This document shows, piece after piece, positions 43,814-52,388 of a stretch of 64,000 nt of DNA. The notes beneath the pieces were generated by a model. The model made no database searches. It was not told the DNA's origin and saw only the letters and a list, made by a program, of their open reading frames with translations. Origin of the DNA: Hymenobacter terrestris (lineage in GTDB: Bacteria; Bacteroidota; Bacteroidia; Cytophagales; Hymenobacteraceae); contig NZ_JABKAV010000003.1 in NCBI RefSeq assembly GCF_013377905.1, positions 62,001-126,000 of the forward strand, read 5' to 3'. Within the stretch, counting starts at the first letter, position 1; each line of letters begins with the position of its first letter. The translations under genes and the position numbers were made by a program.

Positions 43814-45004
43814 ATGCTGTACAACTCGTTTCCTGTGTCTGCCCGCGCCGCTGCTTTGCTGGCTCTGGGCTGGTTGGGTGCCTGCTCCGCTCCTTCTTCC
43901 GAACCTACTGCCGGTACTGGTTCCGCCACCGCCGCCGACTCGCTGGGCACGGCGGCCCCGGTTGCCCCGCCTGACTCGCCGCTGCAGATAGTAGCGCAGT
44001 TTCGGGAGCCGCAGATTGTAGGCGTGGCCGTGCTGCCCGATGGCCGGGTGTTCGGCGACTTCCCGCGCTGGGACAACAACCCGGTGGCCCCGATTGCCGA
44101 AATCGGCCCTGGTAATAAATTAACGCCTTACCCTGACGCCGAGTGGTGCAAGTGGGATGAAACCGTGCGCAACGAGCCCCAGAAACACTGGATTTGCCCC
44201 CAGAGCGTATACGCCGACCCCAGCGGCATGCTGTGGGTGCTCGACCCGGCCTCGCCCGGCATCAAAGGCACAGTGGCCGGTGGCCCTAAGCTGGTCAAAA
44301 TCGACCCGGCCACCGATAAAGTGGTACAGAACATTGCCATACCTGCCAACGTGGCCCCCGGTAATTCCTACCTCAACGATGTGCGCGTCGACCCCGAAGC
44401 CCAGTACGCTTACATCACGGAGTCGGCCATTGGCAGCCTGGTCGTTATCGACCTGAAAACCGGGAAGTCGCGGCAGTTGCTGGCGCGCCACAAATCGATG
44501 CTTGGCGACACCACGCTCAACATCAAGGCCGATGGCAAGCTGCTCGTCGACCCCAGCGGCAAGCAGGGCCAGTTCAACGCCGATGGCATTGCCCTGAGCC
44601 ACAACAGGCAGTATCTGTACTGGAAACCGCTGACCAGCTACGCGCTCTACCGCATCAAAACCGAGGCCCTGCGCAACCCAGCCCTCACCGAGACGCAGCT
44701 AATCGCCCAAATTGAGGACTTGGGCAAAGCACCGGCTTCCGATGGGATGATTCTCGATGCGCAGAACAACCTCTACCTGTCGGCCTTTGAAGACCACTCC
44801 ATCAAGCGCCGCACGCCCGATGGTAAAATCGAAACCGTGGTGCAGGACCCGCGCCTGGAATGGCCCGACACGTTTGCCTTCTCGGCCGACGGCCGCACGC
44901 TCTACGTTACCAACTCGGCCATCCACAAAACCGCCACCTGGAATCAAGGAATAGGTCGGCAGGACCAGCCCTACCACGTTTTTAAGATGCCGATAGGGAA
45001 GTAA
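43814..45004 (+). CDS. Yellow/major royal jelly protein-like lipoprotein
   Basis: A 396-residue exported beta-propeller of the MRJP/Yellow family. The signal peptide ends in lipobox LGAC (Cys24), followed by a Ser/Thr/Ala linker (about 25-60). Propeller blocks include VAVLPDGRVFGDFPRW, CPQSVYADPSGMLWVLDPAS, YLNDVRVDPEAQYAYITESA and FSADGRTLYVTNSAIHK. Bacterial members are of unknown function; in insects, Yellow proteins bind or convert aromatic amines. The gene converges with hmgA and ends at a shared bidirectional hairpin. The start is chosen as the ATG at 43814; an earlier frame extension adds only six residues. Confidence 0.88.
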   Translation: MLYNSFPVSARAAALLALGWLGACSAPSSEPTAGTGSATAADSLGTAAPVAPPDSPLQIVAQFREPQIVGVAVLPDGRVFGDFPRWDNNPVAPIAEIGPGNKLTPYPDAEWCKWDETVRNEPQKHWICPQSVYADPSGMLWVLDPASPGIKGTVAGGPKLVKIDPATDKVVQNIAIPANVAPGNSYLNDVRVDPEAQYAYITESAIGSLVVIDLKTGKSRQLLARHKSMLGDTTLNIKADGKLLVDPSGKQGQFNADGIALSHNRQYLYWKPLTSYALYRIKTEALRNPALTETQLIAQIEDLGKAPASDGMILDAQNNLYLSAFEDHSIKRRTPDGKIETVVQDPRLEWPDTFAFSADGRTLYVTNSAIHKTATWNQGIGRQDQPYHVFKMPIGK

Positions 45005-45028
45005 GCCGCATCGGCGGTTGACTGAAAA

Positions 45029-45073
45029 AGAACGGCGTAAGGGCGGAGACAAGCCTCGCCCTTACGCCGTTCT
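45029..45073. terminator. Bidirectional terminator between the Yellow-like gene and hmgA
   Basis: AGAACGGCGTAAGGGCG pairs with CGCCCTTACGCCGTTCT around an 11-base loop. It is a third copy of the GAACGACG/GGGCGGGG hairpin family seen at 17402-17540, here placed between converging genes. Confidence 0.75.
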
Positions 45074-45102
45074 GCGTAACATGAGTTAATCGTTCAGGTT
45101 GC

Positions 45103-46308
45103 CTAATCCATCATATCAGCCGATCGAGGAGGATTGTGGGCCTCGGGGCGCCAGCTGAGTGGATAACCTTCATCCTCGTAAGCCAGCGCAGCTTCGGTGA
45201 GGTAGAGCGGCCGAAAGGTGTCGAGCATAACGGCCAGTTCATGGGTTTCCTTTTTGCCGATGCTGGCCTCTACGGTACCGGGGTGCGGCCCGTGTGGGAT
45301 GCCGCTGGGATGCCAGGTGAAGGAGGCTAAATCGACTCCGCGGCGCGACATGAAGTTGCCTGCTACATAGTACAGCACCTCGTCGGAATCGACGTTGGAG
45401 TGGTTGTAGGGGGCCGGAATGGCCAGCGGGTGATAATCGAACAGCCGCGGCACGAACGAGCAGATAACGTAGTTGTTGCCCTCGAACTGCTGATGCACCG
45501 GCGGCGGCTGGTGGATGCGGCCGGTAATAGGCTCGAAATCGTGGATGCTGGTGGCGTAAGGGTAGAAATAACCGTCCCAGCCCACCACATCAAACGGCGA
45601 ATTGCCGTAGAAAAGTGAGTGCAGCAGTCCGTCCTTCTGCACCCGCACCTCGTACTCGCCCGACGCGCGCACGTCGTCCGTAATCAACTCCGAAGGCCCT
45701 CGGAAATCCCGCTCGCAGTAGGGGGCGTGCTCCAGCAGCTGCCCAAAGTGGTTGCGGTAGCGCCGGCAGGTTTCCACCGGGCTGAACGACTCGATGATGA
45801 GCAGCCGCACCGGCCCTTCCTCGAAGTGCATCTGGTGGATAATGGTGCGCGGAATCACGATGTAGTCGCCGGGTTCGAAGGCCAGCTTGCCCAGCTGGCT
45901 CCACAGCTCGCCCCGTCCCTCATGCACGAAGATTACCTCGTCGGCCAGCGCGTTCTTGTAGTAGTAATCCATGCGCCGCTCGGTGGGGTTACACACGCTC
46001 ATGGTCACGTCGGAGTTGCCGAGCAGGGTTTGGCGGGCTTCGAGGTAGTCGCCGCCGGTGCTGGTTTGGGCCAGCGTGCGCAGGTGGGCCGGAGCCAGCG
46101 GCCGGTCTTTCAGCAGCTTGGGCGCAAACGGCCGGGCCTCGCCAACACGCCTTATTTCGGTGGGCGCGTGGCGGTGATAGAGCAGCGACGACACGCCGTG
46201 GAAACCCATCGTACCCACCAACTGCTCATGATAGAGCGAGCCGTCGGGCTGCCGGAACTGAGTATGTCGCTTGCGTGGAATCTGGCCTAGACGCTGATAA
46301 AAGGGCAT
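45103..46308 (-). CDS. hmgA: Homogentisate 1,2-dioxygenase
   Basis: A 401-residue cupin enzyme that opens the ring of homogentisate in tyrosine/phenylalanine breakdown, using Fe(II). Blocks HEGRGELWSQLGKLAFEPGD, DYIVIPRTIIHQMHFE, VCNPTERRMDYYYKNALADE and the metal-site region HPSGIPHGPHP are diagnostic. The C-terminus ends LSWRPEAHN. The length is close to the bacterial norm. Other genes of the pathway (hppD, fahA, maiA) are not adjacent; the neighbours are a Yellow-like protein and a transglutaminase. No regulator is seen next to it. Confidence 0.96.
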   Translation of the reverse strand: MPFYQRLGQIPRKRHTQFRQPDGSLYHEQLVGTMGFHGVSSLLYHRHAPTEIRRVGEARPFAPKLLKDRPLAPAHLRTLAQTSTGGDYLEARQTLLGNSDVTMSVCNPTERRMDYYYKNALADEVIFVHEGRGELWSQLGKLAFEPGDYIVIPRTIIHQMHFEEGPVRLLIIESFSPVETCRRYRNHFGQLLEHAPYCERDFRGPSELITDDVRASGEYEVRVQKDGLLHSLFYGNSPFDVVGWDGYFYPYATSIHDFEPITGRIHQPPPVHQQFEGNNYVICSFVPRLFDYHPLAIPAPYNHSNVDSDEVLYYVAGNFMSRRGVDLASFTWHPSGIPHGPHPGTVEASIGKKETHELAVMLDTFRPLYLTEAALAYEDEGYPLSWRPEAHNPPRSADMMD

Positions 46309-46413
46309 AACGAACGATTCTTTCGGGTGGGAAATACCGGTCGGTGAAGGTACAAAGTTTATGAGTTGCCAGGCTGAATGACGTTTAGAAGCTGTTTAGG
46401 AAGTCAAAAACAC

Positions 46414-46503
46414 GTTATGCTGAGCGCAGCCGAAGCATCTCTACCGCTTCGTAGCATGATGCAGAGGAGCGGTAACGATGCTTCGGCTGCGCTCAACATG
46501 GCG
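46414..46503. repeat. GTCAT-family hairpin, diverged copy
   Basis: Ends GTTATGCTGAGCGCAGCCGA and complement-like TCGGCTGCGCTCAACATGGC over 90 bases, with inner AAGCATCTCTACCGCTTCGT as in the copies at 14215 and 30357. It lies in the divergent spacer between hmgA and the transglutaminase gene. Confidence 0.8.
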
Positions 46504-46522
46504 GTCTGATGGTACCAACAGC

Positions 46523-46556
46523 TTGCTTCCTAGCAACTGATAACCAAATACCTTTG
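46523..46556 (+). promoter_or_regulatory. Promoter of the transglutaminase gene
   Basis: TTG at 46523-46525, 23 bases and TACCTTTG at 46549-46556, 20 bases ahead of the start at 46577. The spacer is at the long end of the normal range. Confidence 0.55.
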
Positions 46557-46576
46557 TCGGCGCTTTACTGCTACTT

Positions 46577-47548
46577 ATGCTCTCATTCCTGCTGCCGCTG
46601 CTGGCCCTGCTCACTCCCCCCGATTCGGTTTCAACGCCTCGCAGCCGCACCTTTCGCTTCGATTATACGGCCACTGTGCCTGCTGCCCCGGCCGGCACCA
46701 AAGCCGTTGAGCTGTGGATGCCCGTTCCCCACGACGATAAGTCGCAGCAGGTAAAGGGCCTGAAAATCACGGCGCCGGTGGCCTACGATATTCAGATCGG
46801 CGAGTACGGCAACCGCATCCTGCACCTGCGGGCCACGGGTGCGGAGTTGCAGGGCTTCGAGGTGAAAATGAGCCTGGAAGCCATCCGGCAGGAGCACCTC
46901 ACGCCCACCCTGGCCACCGGCCAGCGCCCGCCCCGCGAAAAAGCCGACCCCAACCTGAGCCGTTGGCTGGCTCCCGATAACCTTGTGCCGCTCGACCCCA
47001 AAATCCGCCTCTGGGCCCAGGAGGTGGTGGCGAAAGCCGGGGCGAAAACCGACCTTGAAAAGGCCCGCGCCATTTATGAGCACGTCGTAAGCACCGTTAC
47101 GTATGACAAAACCGGCCAGGGCTGGGGCCGGGGCGACATCTACTACGCCTGCGACGCCCGCCGCGGCAACTGCACCGATTTCCACGCCGTGTTCATCGGC
47201 TACTGCCGGGCCCTGGGCATTCCGGCGCGCTTCAGTATTGGCTTCCCACTGCCGCCCGAGCGCGGTACAGCCGAAGTAAAGGGCTACCACTGCTGGGCCG
47301 AGTTCTTCACCCCCGCCACCGGCTGGGTGCCCATCGATGCTTCTGAGGCTGCCAAGAACCCCACCCGCCGCAACTACTTCTTCGGGGCCCACGACGAAAA
47401 TCGCCTCGAATTCACTCGGGGACGCGATTTGGTTCTGGCTCCGCGCCAGCAGGGTCAGGCACTTAACTACTTCATCTACCCGTATGCCGAAGCCGACGGC
47501 CAGCCGCTGGCCGGCGTAAGCCATAGTTTCCGTTTTCAGGATAAGTAG
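46577..47548 (+). CDS. Exported transglutaminase-like protein
   Basis: A 323-residue protein with a signal peptide (MLSFLLPLLALLTPPDSVST). The first part (about 25-140) is beta-rich, the second carries a transglutaminase/protease-like core with a full Cys-His-Asp triad: Cys199 (RRGNCTDFHAVF), His238 (KGYHCWAEFF) and Asp254 (VPIDASEAAKNP). Bacterial members of this group are usually peptidases or amidases outside the cytosol. The gene has its own TTG-N23-TACCTTTG promoter and converges with the S41 protease, separated by a short hairpin. Confidence 0.88.
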   Translation: MLSFLLPLLALLTPPDSVSTPRSRTFRFDYTATVPAAPAGTKAVELWMPVPHDDKSQQVKGLKITAPVAYDIQIGEYGNRILHLRATGAELQGFEVKMSLEAIRQEHLTPTLATGQRPPREKADPNLSRWLAPDNLVPLDPKIRLWAQEVVAKAGAKTDLEKARAIYEHVVSTVTYDKTGQGWGRGDIYYACDARRGNCTDFHAVFIGYCRALGIPARFSIGFPLPPERGTAEVKGYHCWAEFFTPATGWVPIDASEAAKNPTRRNYFFGAHDENRLEFTRGRDLVLAPRQQGQALNYFIYPYAEADGQPLAGVSHSFRFQDK

Positions 47549-47551
47549 ATG

Positions 47552-47581
47552 ATTGTAGCGCGAAGCTCCAGCTTTGCGCTA
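47552..47581. repeat. GTAGCGCGAAGCTCCAGCTT-type hairpin
   Basis: TAGCGCGAAGCT pairs with AGCTTTGCGCTA across a CC centre (one G:T-type mismatch). It fills the 30 bases between two converging genes and overlaps the end of the S41 protease gene, so it may terminate both. Confidence 0.6.
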
Positions 47582-49261
47582 CTGCCCGGCCAGCCCGAGC
47601 AAGGCCGTGTTGCCAGGCTCACGAATGGCATTCAGGGCCTGCTGCATCTCAACATCATCATGGTTGAGCACGCGGAAGTAGGCCGGCTTGCCGTAGGCGC
47701 TGCGGGCAATGTAGGCCTTTAGCTGGGTGCGCAGCAACGGGGCACAGCGGCGTAGGCCGGCTGCGTCGGCGGGCAGGCCGTTTTGCATGGCGCGGGTGGC
47801 CAGCAGCTGCAACTGCACGTCGCTGATGCGGAACTGCTCGCCGAACTGCTCGAAGCGCAGCGTCTCCAGTTCAGCTTTGTGGTCCTGGTAGTAGCTGAGG
47901 GCGAATTCGCGCACCAGGTTCAGGCTTTGCAGCTTCAGGTAGTAGCCCGACTGCGCCGAGGTATCGCGCGACACAAACAGGTCGGGCATGATGCCGCCGC
48001 CGCCGTACACCATCCGGCCCCGGGCCGTGCGGTAGCGCAGTGAATCGGCGAAGTGAATGCTGTCGGCGTGGAAATACTCGCCGTTGCGGGCCCGCTTCTG
48101 CAGCTCTTGCTCGTACTCGGCCAGCCCATGGCCGTACGATTTCTGAATGCTACGGCCCGATGGCGTATAGTAGCGGGCAATAGTAAGGCGCAGCTCCGAG
48201 CCGTCGTTGAGCGTGATGGGCTGTTGCACCAGGCCCTTGCCGAACGTGCGGCGGCCTACCAGCAGGGCCCGGTCGTGATCCTGCAGGGCGCCGGCCAGCA
48301 CTTCGGAAGCCGAGGCACTGCCTTCGTCCACGAGCACCACCAGCGCGCCATCTTCAAACTCACCGGCCACCCGCGAGTAGGTCTGGGTGTCGTATTGGTC
48401 GCCCTTGCCCTCGGTGTACACAATCTTCTTGGTGCCTCCGATGAACTCGTCGGCAATTTTGGTCGCCCGGTCGAGGTAGCCGCCGGGGTTGCCACGCAGG
48501 TCGAGTACGAGCCGCGTGAGGCCCTGGCGGCGCAAATCGCCCAAGGAGGCCTTAAACTCGTCGTAAGTACCGCTGGCAAAGCGGCTGATTTTCAGGTAGC
48601 CCGTCTCGTTATCCACCATGTAAGCCACATCGACCGACGAATTGGGAATGCGGTTGCGCATAACGGCCACAGTAATGGCACGGGGCAGCCCCCGGCGCAA
48701 TAACTGCAGCCGAACCTGGCTGCCACGCGGACCGCGTAGCTTGCCAAACAAATCCTGCATCGTGAAATGTACGCCCGATACGGCCTGTCCGTCTACGGCC
48801 AGAATTCGGTCGCCGGGCTGCAGGCCGGCCTGCTCGGCGGGGCCTTCGCTCAGCGGCGCCACTACCGTCACGGTGTCGCGGAATAGATTGAATTCGACGC
48901 CGATGCCGTCGTAGTCGCTCTGCAGAAAAGAAGAAGCCTGCTGCTGCTGCTTGGCCGGAATGAACACCGAATGCGGGTCAAGGCGCTCCAGCATGCGGGT
49001 AATGGCGTAATCCGACAACTCTTCGGCATTCACCGAATCCACGTAGTCGCGGTCAATGTAGCTGAGAATTTCCTTGAACTTGAGGTAACCGCGGGCCGTC
49101 AGATCGGGGTTTTGGCTGGAAGGCCGGAAGGGGTTGGCCCCAATCAGCACGCCACAGGCCAGTACCAGGCCCAGCAGCCAGGGTTGGCGCACCTGCCACC
49201 GCCAATTGCGGGGTCCAGGCTCCGAATTGGGCCGGGGTGGCTGCTTTGGCTGAAAGGTCAT
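47579..49261 (-). CDS. S41-family C-terminal processing protease
   Basis: A 560-residue periplasmic serine protease of the CtpA/Prc type. One N-terminal membrane helix (about 27-45) anchors it. A PDZ domain follows (about 110-200: GIGVEFNLFRDTVTVVAP, GLQPGDRILAVDGQAVSG), then the S41 core with the catalytic Ser in VDEGSASASEVLAGAL and Lys in RRTFGKGLVQQPI. The downstream KSYGHGLAEYEQ and C-terminal helical region are typical of Bacteroidota members. It likely trims or degrades envelope proteins. It converges with the transglutaminase gene and diverges from ruvX across an AT-rich spacer. Confidence 0.94.
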   Translation of the reverse strand: MTFQPKQPPRPNSEPGPRNWRWQVRQPWLLGLVLACGVLIGANPFRPSSQNPDLTARGYLKFKEILSYIDRDYVDSVNAEELSDYAITRMLERLDPHSVFIPAKQQQQASSFLQSDYDGIGVEFNLFRDTVTVVAPLSEGPAEQAGLQPGDRILAVDGQAVSGVHFTMQDLFGKLRGPRGSQVRLQLLRRGLPRAITVAVMRNRIPNSSVDVAYMVDNETGYLKISRFASGTYDEFKASLGDLRRQGLTRLVLDLRGNPGGYLDRATKIADEFIGGTKKIVYTEGKGDQYDTQTYSRVAGEFEDGALVVLVDEGSASASEVLAGALQDHDRALLVGRRTFGKGLVQQPITLNDGSELRLTIARYYTPSGRSIQKSYGHGLAEYEQELQKRARNGEYFHADSIHFADSLRYRTARGRMVYGGGGIMPDLFVSRDTSAQSGYYLKLQSLNLVREFALSYYQDHKAELETLRFEQFGEQFRISDVQLQLLATRAMQNGLPADAAGLRRCAPLLRTQLKAYIARSAYGKPAYFRVLNHDDVEMQQALNAIREPGNTALLGLAGQ

Positions 49262-49664
49262 AAAGCGCTAGGCGAGTAGAGGTTCAGTCAATAAACGGGC
49301 AATAGGTACAGAACGGTTCTTCAAACTTATTGAAACTTTTCAAAGAAACCGGCGCAATACATAGTGGTATATCAATTTTCGAATAAGTGTCCAATATTTT
49401 ATAATATTAAGTCAATAAACAGCCGTTTTTACACGTTTTATCCTAACAAAGAGCTGTCCTAATCTCTATTCAATACAAAGGTTTTTCTATAATTATAGAA
49501 CGATTTGATTTTTCGCCAAAATAGCGCTTTTGCTCGCCCAACGGCGGTGTGGAGGCCGTGACCAACAACCAACTTCGGCCGGATGATTCGGGCGGACTGT
49601 CGTACCTTTGCGGGGCGGCGGCTGCTGGTTGGCGACCCCGCACTACACTCTTTTTTTTGATGCA
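49262..49664. other. Gene-free AT-rich spacer between S41 protease and ruvX
   Basis: A 403-base divergent spacer whose middle (49310-49530) is unusually AT-rich. It holds a perfect 16-bp palindrome TTCTATAATTATAGAA (49485-49500) and an AT tract near 49397-49415. A TACCTTTG box at 49603-49610 should drive ruvX. No gene is supported. Confidence 0.5.
49603..49610 (+). promoter_or_regulatory. -7 box TACCTTTG for ruvX-def
   Basis: Exact -7 element 54 bases ahead of the ruvX ATG at 49665. The -33 region has TTC rather than TTG and is not well spaced. Confidence 0.45.
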
Positions 49665-50075
49665 ATGGGGCGCGTGATGGCCATTGATTACGGGCACAAA
49701 CGCGTGGGACTGGCCGTTACCGACCCGCTTCAACTGATTGCCACACCCCTGACCACCATCCATAGCCAGGAGCTGCTGGCCTACCTAAAAGCCTACCACG
49801 AGCGTGAGCCGCTGGAAGCGCTGGTAGTCGGCATGCCCCGCACCCTCGGCAACGAGCCCACCGATGCTACCAGCGCCGTAGTGGGGCTGGTACGGCGGCT
49901 TCGCAAAGAATTTCCGGCCGTGCCGGTGCATGAAATTGACGAGCGGTTTACCTCCCGGATGGCCCACGCAGCTATGCTGGCCGGCGGCCTAGGCAAAAAG
50001 GACCGCCGCGACAAGGCCACTGTTGATAGAGTGGCGGCCACCATTATCCTTCAATCTTACCTCGAATCCCGATGA
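49665..50075 (+). CDS. ruvX: RuvX/YqgF Holliday-junction-resolvase-like nuclease
   Basis: A 136-residue RNase H-fold protein. The first acidic active-site residue is Asp8 in MAIDYGHKRVGLA, followed by LEALVVGMPRTLGN and HEIDERFTSRMAHAAM. In E. coli and others it acts in 16S rRNA 5'-end maturation and is predicted as a resolvase. The ATG at 49665 (MGRVMAIDYG) is preferred over an upstream in-frame start and over the ATG four codons later. The stop overlaps the def start in an ATGA, so the two are translationally coupled. Confidence 0.93.
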   Translation: MGRVMAIDYGHKRVGLAVTDPLQLIATPLTTIHSQELLAYLKAYHEREPLEALVVGMPRTLGNEPTDATSAVVGLVRRLRKEFPAVPVHEIDERFTSRMAHAAMLAGGLGKKDRRDKATVDRVAATIILQSYLESR

Positions 50076-50677
50076 TTTTCCCCATCGTTGCCTTCGGCGA
50101 CCCGGTACTGAAAACCCTCGCCAAACCCCTGCCCGCCAACTTTTCGGCGGCCGAGCTCGACCTGCTGATTGCCAATATGTACGAGACCATGTACCACGCC
50201 CACGGCGTGGGCCTGGCCGCCCCGCAGGTGGGCAAAGGCATCCGCCTGTTCGTTATCGACTCGGCGCCCATGCTCGACGAGGACGAAGACGGTAACCCGA
50301 TTGTGGACGAGCCCACAGCAGCCCCCGTCAAGCGCGCTTTCATCAACCCCGAAATGCTGAGCGAAACCGGCGAGCCGTGGGCTTTCGAAGAGGGCTGCCT
50401 GAGCATTCCTGGTATCCGGGAGCGGGTAACACGCTGCCCGGTTATCCGGATGCGCTACGAAGACGAGCAGCGCCAGATACACGAGGAAACCTTCTCGGGC
50501 CTCACCGCCCGCGTTATTCAGCACGAGTACGACCACCTAGAAGGCGTGCTGTTTACTGATTATACCAAGGGCCTGCGCAAGCAGCTGCTCAAGGGCAAGC
50601 TCGCCCGCATCAGCAAGGGCGACGTGGATGCCGACTACCGCATGCGCTTTGCCGCCCCGGCCGGTGGCCGCCGGTAG
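50072..50677 (+). CDS. def: Peptide deformylase
   Basis: A 201-residue metalloenzyme that removes the formyl group from nascent proteins. The three motifs are complete: GVGLAAPQ (residues 45-52), EEGCLSIPGI with metal ligand Cys109, and HEYDHLEG with His151, catalytic Glu152 and His155. The chain is slightly longer than the E. coli form because of an acidic insert (DEDEDGNPIVDEPT) near residues 69-83. It overlaps ruvX by four bases. A GTCAT-type hairpin (50698-50784) follows 20 bases after the stop and may end the unit. Confidence 0.97.
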   Translation: MIFPIVAFGDPVLKTLAKPLPANFSAAELDLLIANMYETMYHAHGVGLAAPQVGKGIRLFVIDSAPMLDEDEDGNPIVDEPTAAPVKRAFINPEMLSETGEPWAFEEGCLSIPGIRERVTRCPVIRMRYEDEQRQIHEETFSGLTARVIQHEYDHLEGVLFTDYTKGLRKQLLKGKLARISKGDVDADYRMRFAAPAGGRR

Positions 50678-50697
50678 TTGTTTGCTGTAAGCTGGCT

Positions 50698-50784
50698 GTC
50701 ATTCAGAGCGAAGCGAAGAATGTTGTGTGGACTCTTTCGTTTACAATGGGTTCACGCAAGATTATTCGCTTCGCTCTGGATGAC
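50698..50784. repeat. GTCAT-family hairpin after def
   Basis: Ends GTCATTCAGAGCGAAGCGAA and complement-like TTCGCTTCGCTCTGGATGAC over 87 bases. The middle is AT-richer and less paired. It lies between the converging def gene and the membrane-protein gene. Confidence 0.8.
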
Positions 50785-50802
50785 GTTCTGCCAACTATCC
50801 AG

Positions 50803-52218
50803 CTACTTCCCCAGCCGGTACACGCCTTTAGTGCTGGTGGGCTCGTAGCGGCCGAAAACCTGCGGGAGCTTGTAGCGGAGTTCGGGCAGCAGGTTGCGCT
50901 GGTCGATGAGGTACTGGGGCGGATTGGGGCCGAGGCTGCGGGCGAGCCGGAACACAGCCGCGTACTCATCGAGTCGGCCAAAATCGACCTGGGCCAGCCG
51001 CCAGTCGAGGTAGGGCGAGGCGAGGCGGTTATGCACGTAGGGGCGCAGGCCGGGTCCGAGTACGAGCAGGCGCTGGCCCTGCAGAAAGTTGGTACGCGGG
51101 TCGGGCTGCACGGCATAGCGAGCTTCCAAGGGCAGCTGCAGGGCGTCGTCGAGGAAGAAAACGGCCCGGTAGCGCACCAGCAGCACGACGCCTACCAGCA
51201 GTAGCAGCCCCACCTCGGGCACCCAGGCCCGCGCGGTTTTCTGCCACAGGTACAAGCTGAAATAGGCCACCGGCGGCAGCAGCAGCGCCGCCGTGCCGGG
51301 GGCCACGCCCCGGCCGGCCAAGGCCATGGCGGCCGCCACCAGTACCCATACCAGCATCAGCTGCTGAAACTTCACCTGAAATACGAGGCCCGGCGGCCCT
51401 AGCAGGCTGCGCAACAGCCCCAGCGCCAGCACCACCCCCGGCAGCACCAGCAGCCGCAGCTGCACGGGCAGCGGCAGCCCATCGGTGCCGGCCACGAGGC
51501 CACTAATGGTGGGCTGCAGATGAAACTGCGCGAAGCCCGGTAGCGAATCGGTATAGAGGAAGAACGTGGCCACTACCGCGTACGGGAACAGAAAGCCGCA
51601 AACCAGCAGTAGAAAGCTGCGGAACGAGTTGGCCGCGAAGATGATAACGGCAAACAGGCCCAGCAGCAGAAACAGCGCCAGCGGCAAGTAGCACAGCGCC
51701 GCCACGCCAATCAGGAAGCCGGCCCGAAACAGGCGGCGGTTATCGTAGCCCTCGCGCGAGGTGGGCAGTAGGGCGCTGAAACCGGCAATCAGAAACGTGT
51801 GGCCCAGCAGCAGCGGCGAGAAAATATCGAGGTCGGTGCTGGCCGAACCCACCAGCAGGTATACCAGCGCCACCAGGTAGCCACGCTCGGGCAGCACATC
51901 GGCGCGGTTGAGTACGAAGTTGAAGCGGATGGCCTGAAACGTGAGCAGCGCCAGTGCCAGCAGCCGGTACAGCCACAGCGTCCGGCTGCTCAGCAGCTCC
52001 AGTAGTCCGGCCAGGGCGGCGGCCAGCGGCGCGGTGCTGTCATATAGGTCGCGGTAGAGGCGCACGCCTTCGCCCAGCCGCTCGCCCACCAGCATCGCGC
52101 GCAACTCGATGGGCATCAGGGGCAGGCCCCACCAGAGCAGCGGCAGCCGCAGCGCCAGAACGAGCAGCAGCAACAGCAGCAGGCGGGTGGGCAGGGTGCT
52201 TTTGAAAAACGTAAGCAA
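50803..52218 (-). CDS. Polytopic membrane protein (DUF6427-like)
   Basis: A 471-residue inner-membrane protein with about ten to twelve hydrophobic helices and one larger C-terminal soluble part (about 370-471: DPRTNFLQGQRLLVLGPGLR, YLDWRLAQVDFGRLDEYA). The start MLTFFKSTLPTRLLLLLLL and the layout resemble DUF6427, a Bacteroidota family of unknown role; glycosyltransferase-like (GT-C) proteins have similar topology, but no acidic catalytic loop is obvious. It is single, converging with def over a hairpin and divergent from rbfA. Confidence 0.65.
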   Translation of the reverse strand: MLTFFKSTLPTRLLLLLLLVLALRLPLLWWGLPLMPIELRAMLVGERLGEGVRLYRDLYDSTAPLAAALAGLLELLSSRTLWLYRLLALALLTFQAIRFNFVLNRADVLPERGYLVALVYLLVGSASTDLDIFSPLLLGHTFLIAGFSALLPTSREGYDNRRLFRAGFLIGVAALCYLPLALFLLLGLFAVIIFAANSFRSFLLLVCGFLFPYAVVATFFLYTDSLPGFAQFHLQPTISGLVAGTDGLPLPVQLRLLVLPGVVLALGLLRSLLGPPGLVFQVKFQQLMLVWVLVAAAMALAGRGVAPGTAALLLPPVAYFSLYLWQKTARAWVPEVGLLLLVGVVLLVRYRAVFFLDDALQLPLEARYAVQPDPRTNFLQGQRLLVLGPGLRPYVHNRLASPYLDWRLAQVDFGRLDEYAAVFRLARSLGPNPPQYLIDQRNLLPELRYKLPQVFGRYEPTSTKGVYRLGK

Positions 52219-52348
52219 GTGGGATGTTGGGGGCTAGCGGTTCGAAGGGCAGGAGCGCAGGTGCCGCGCCAGGCAAATATACGGGCCCTGAAGGCGGCCC
52301 GAAGCGAACGACTTTAGCCGGCGTATCTTTCCCTGCTCCCCTAAAATC

Positions 52349-52379
52349 TTAGTTAAGACTCCAGACCCTCTTATCTTTG
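52349..52379 (+). promoter_or_regulatory. Promoter of rbfA
   Basis: TTA (near-TTG) at 52349-52351, 20 bases and TATCTTTG at 52372-52379, ten bases ahead of the rbfA start. The leader would be very short. Confidence 0.5.
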
Positions 52380-52388
52380 TAGCCTCTT

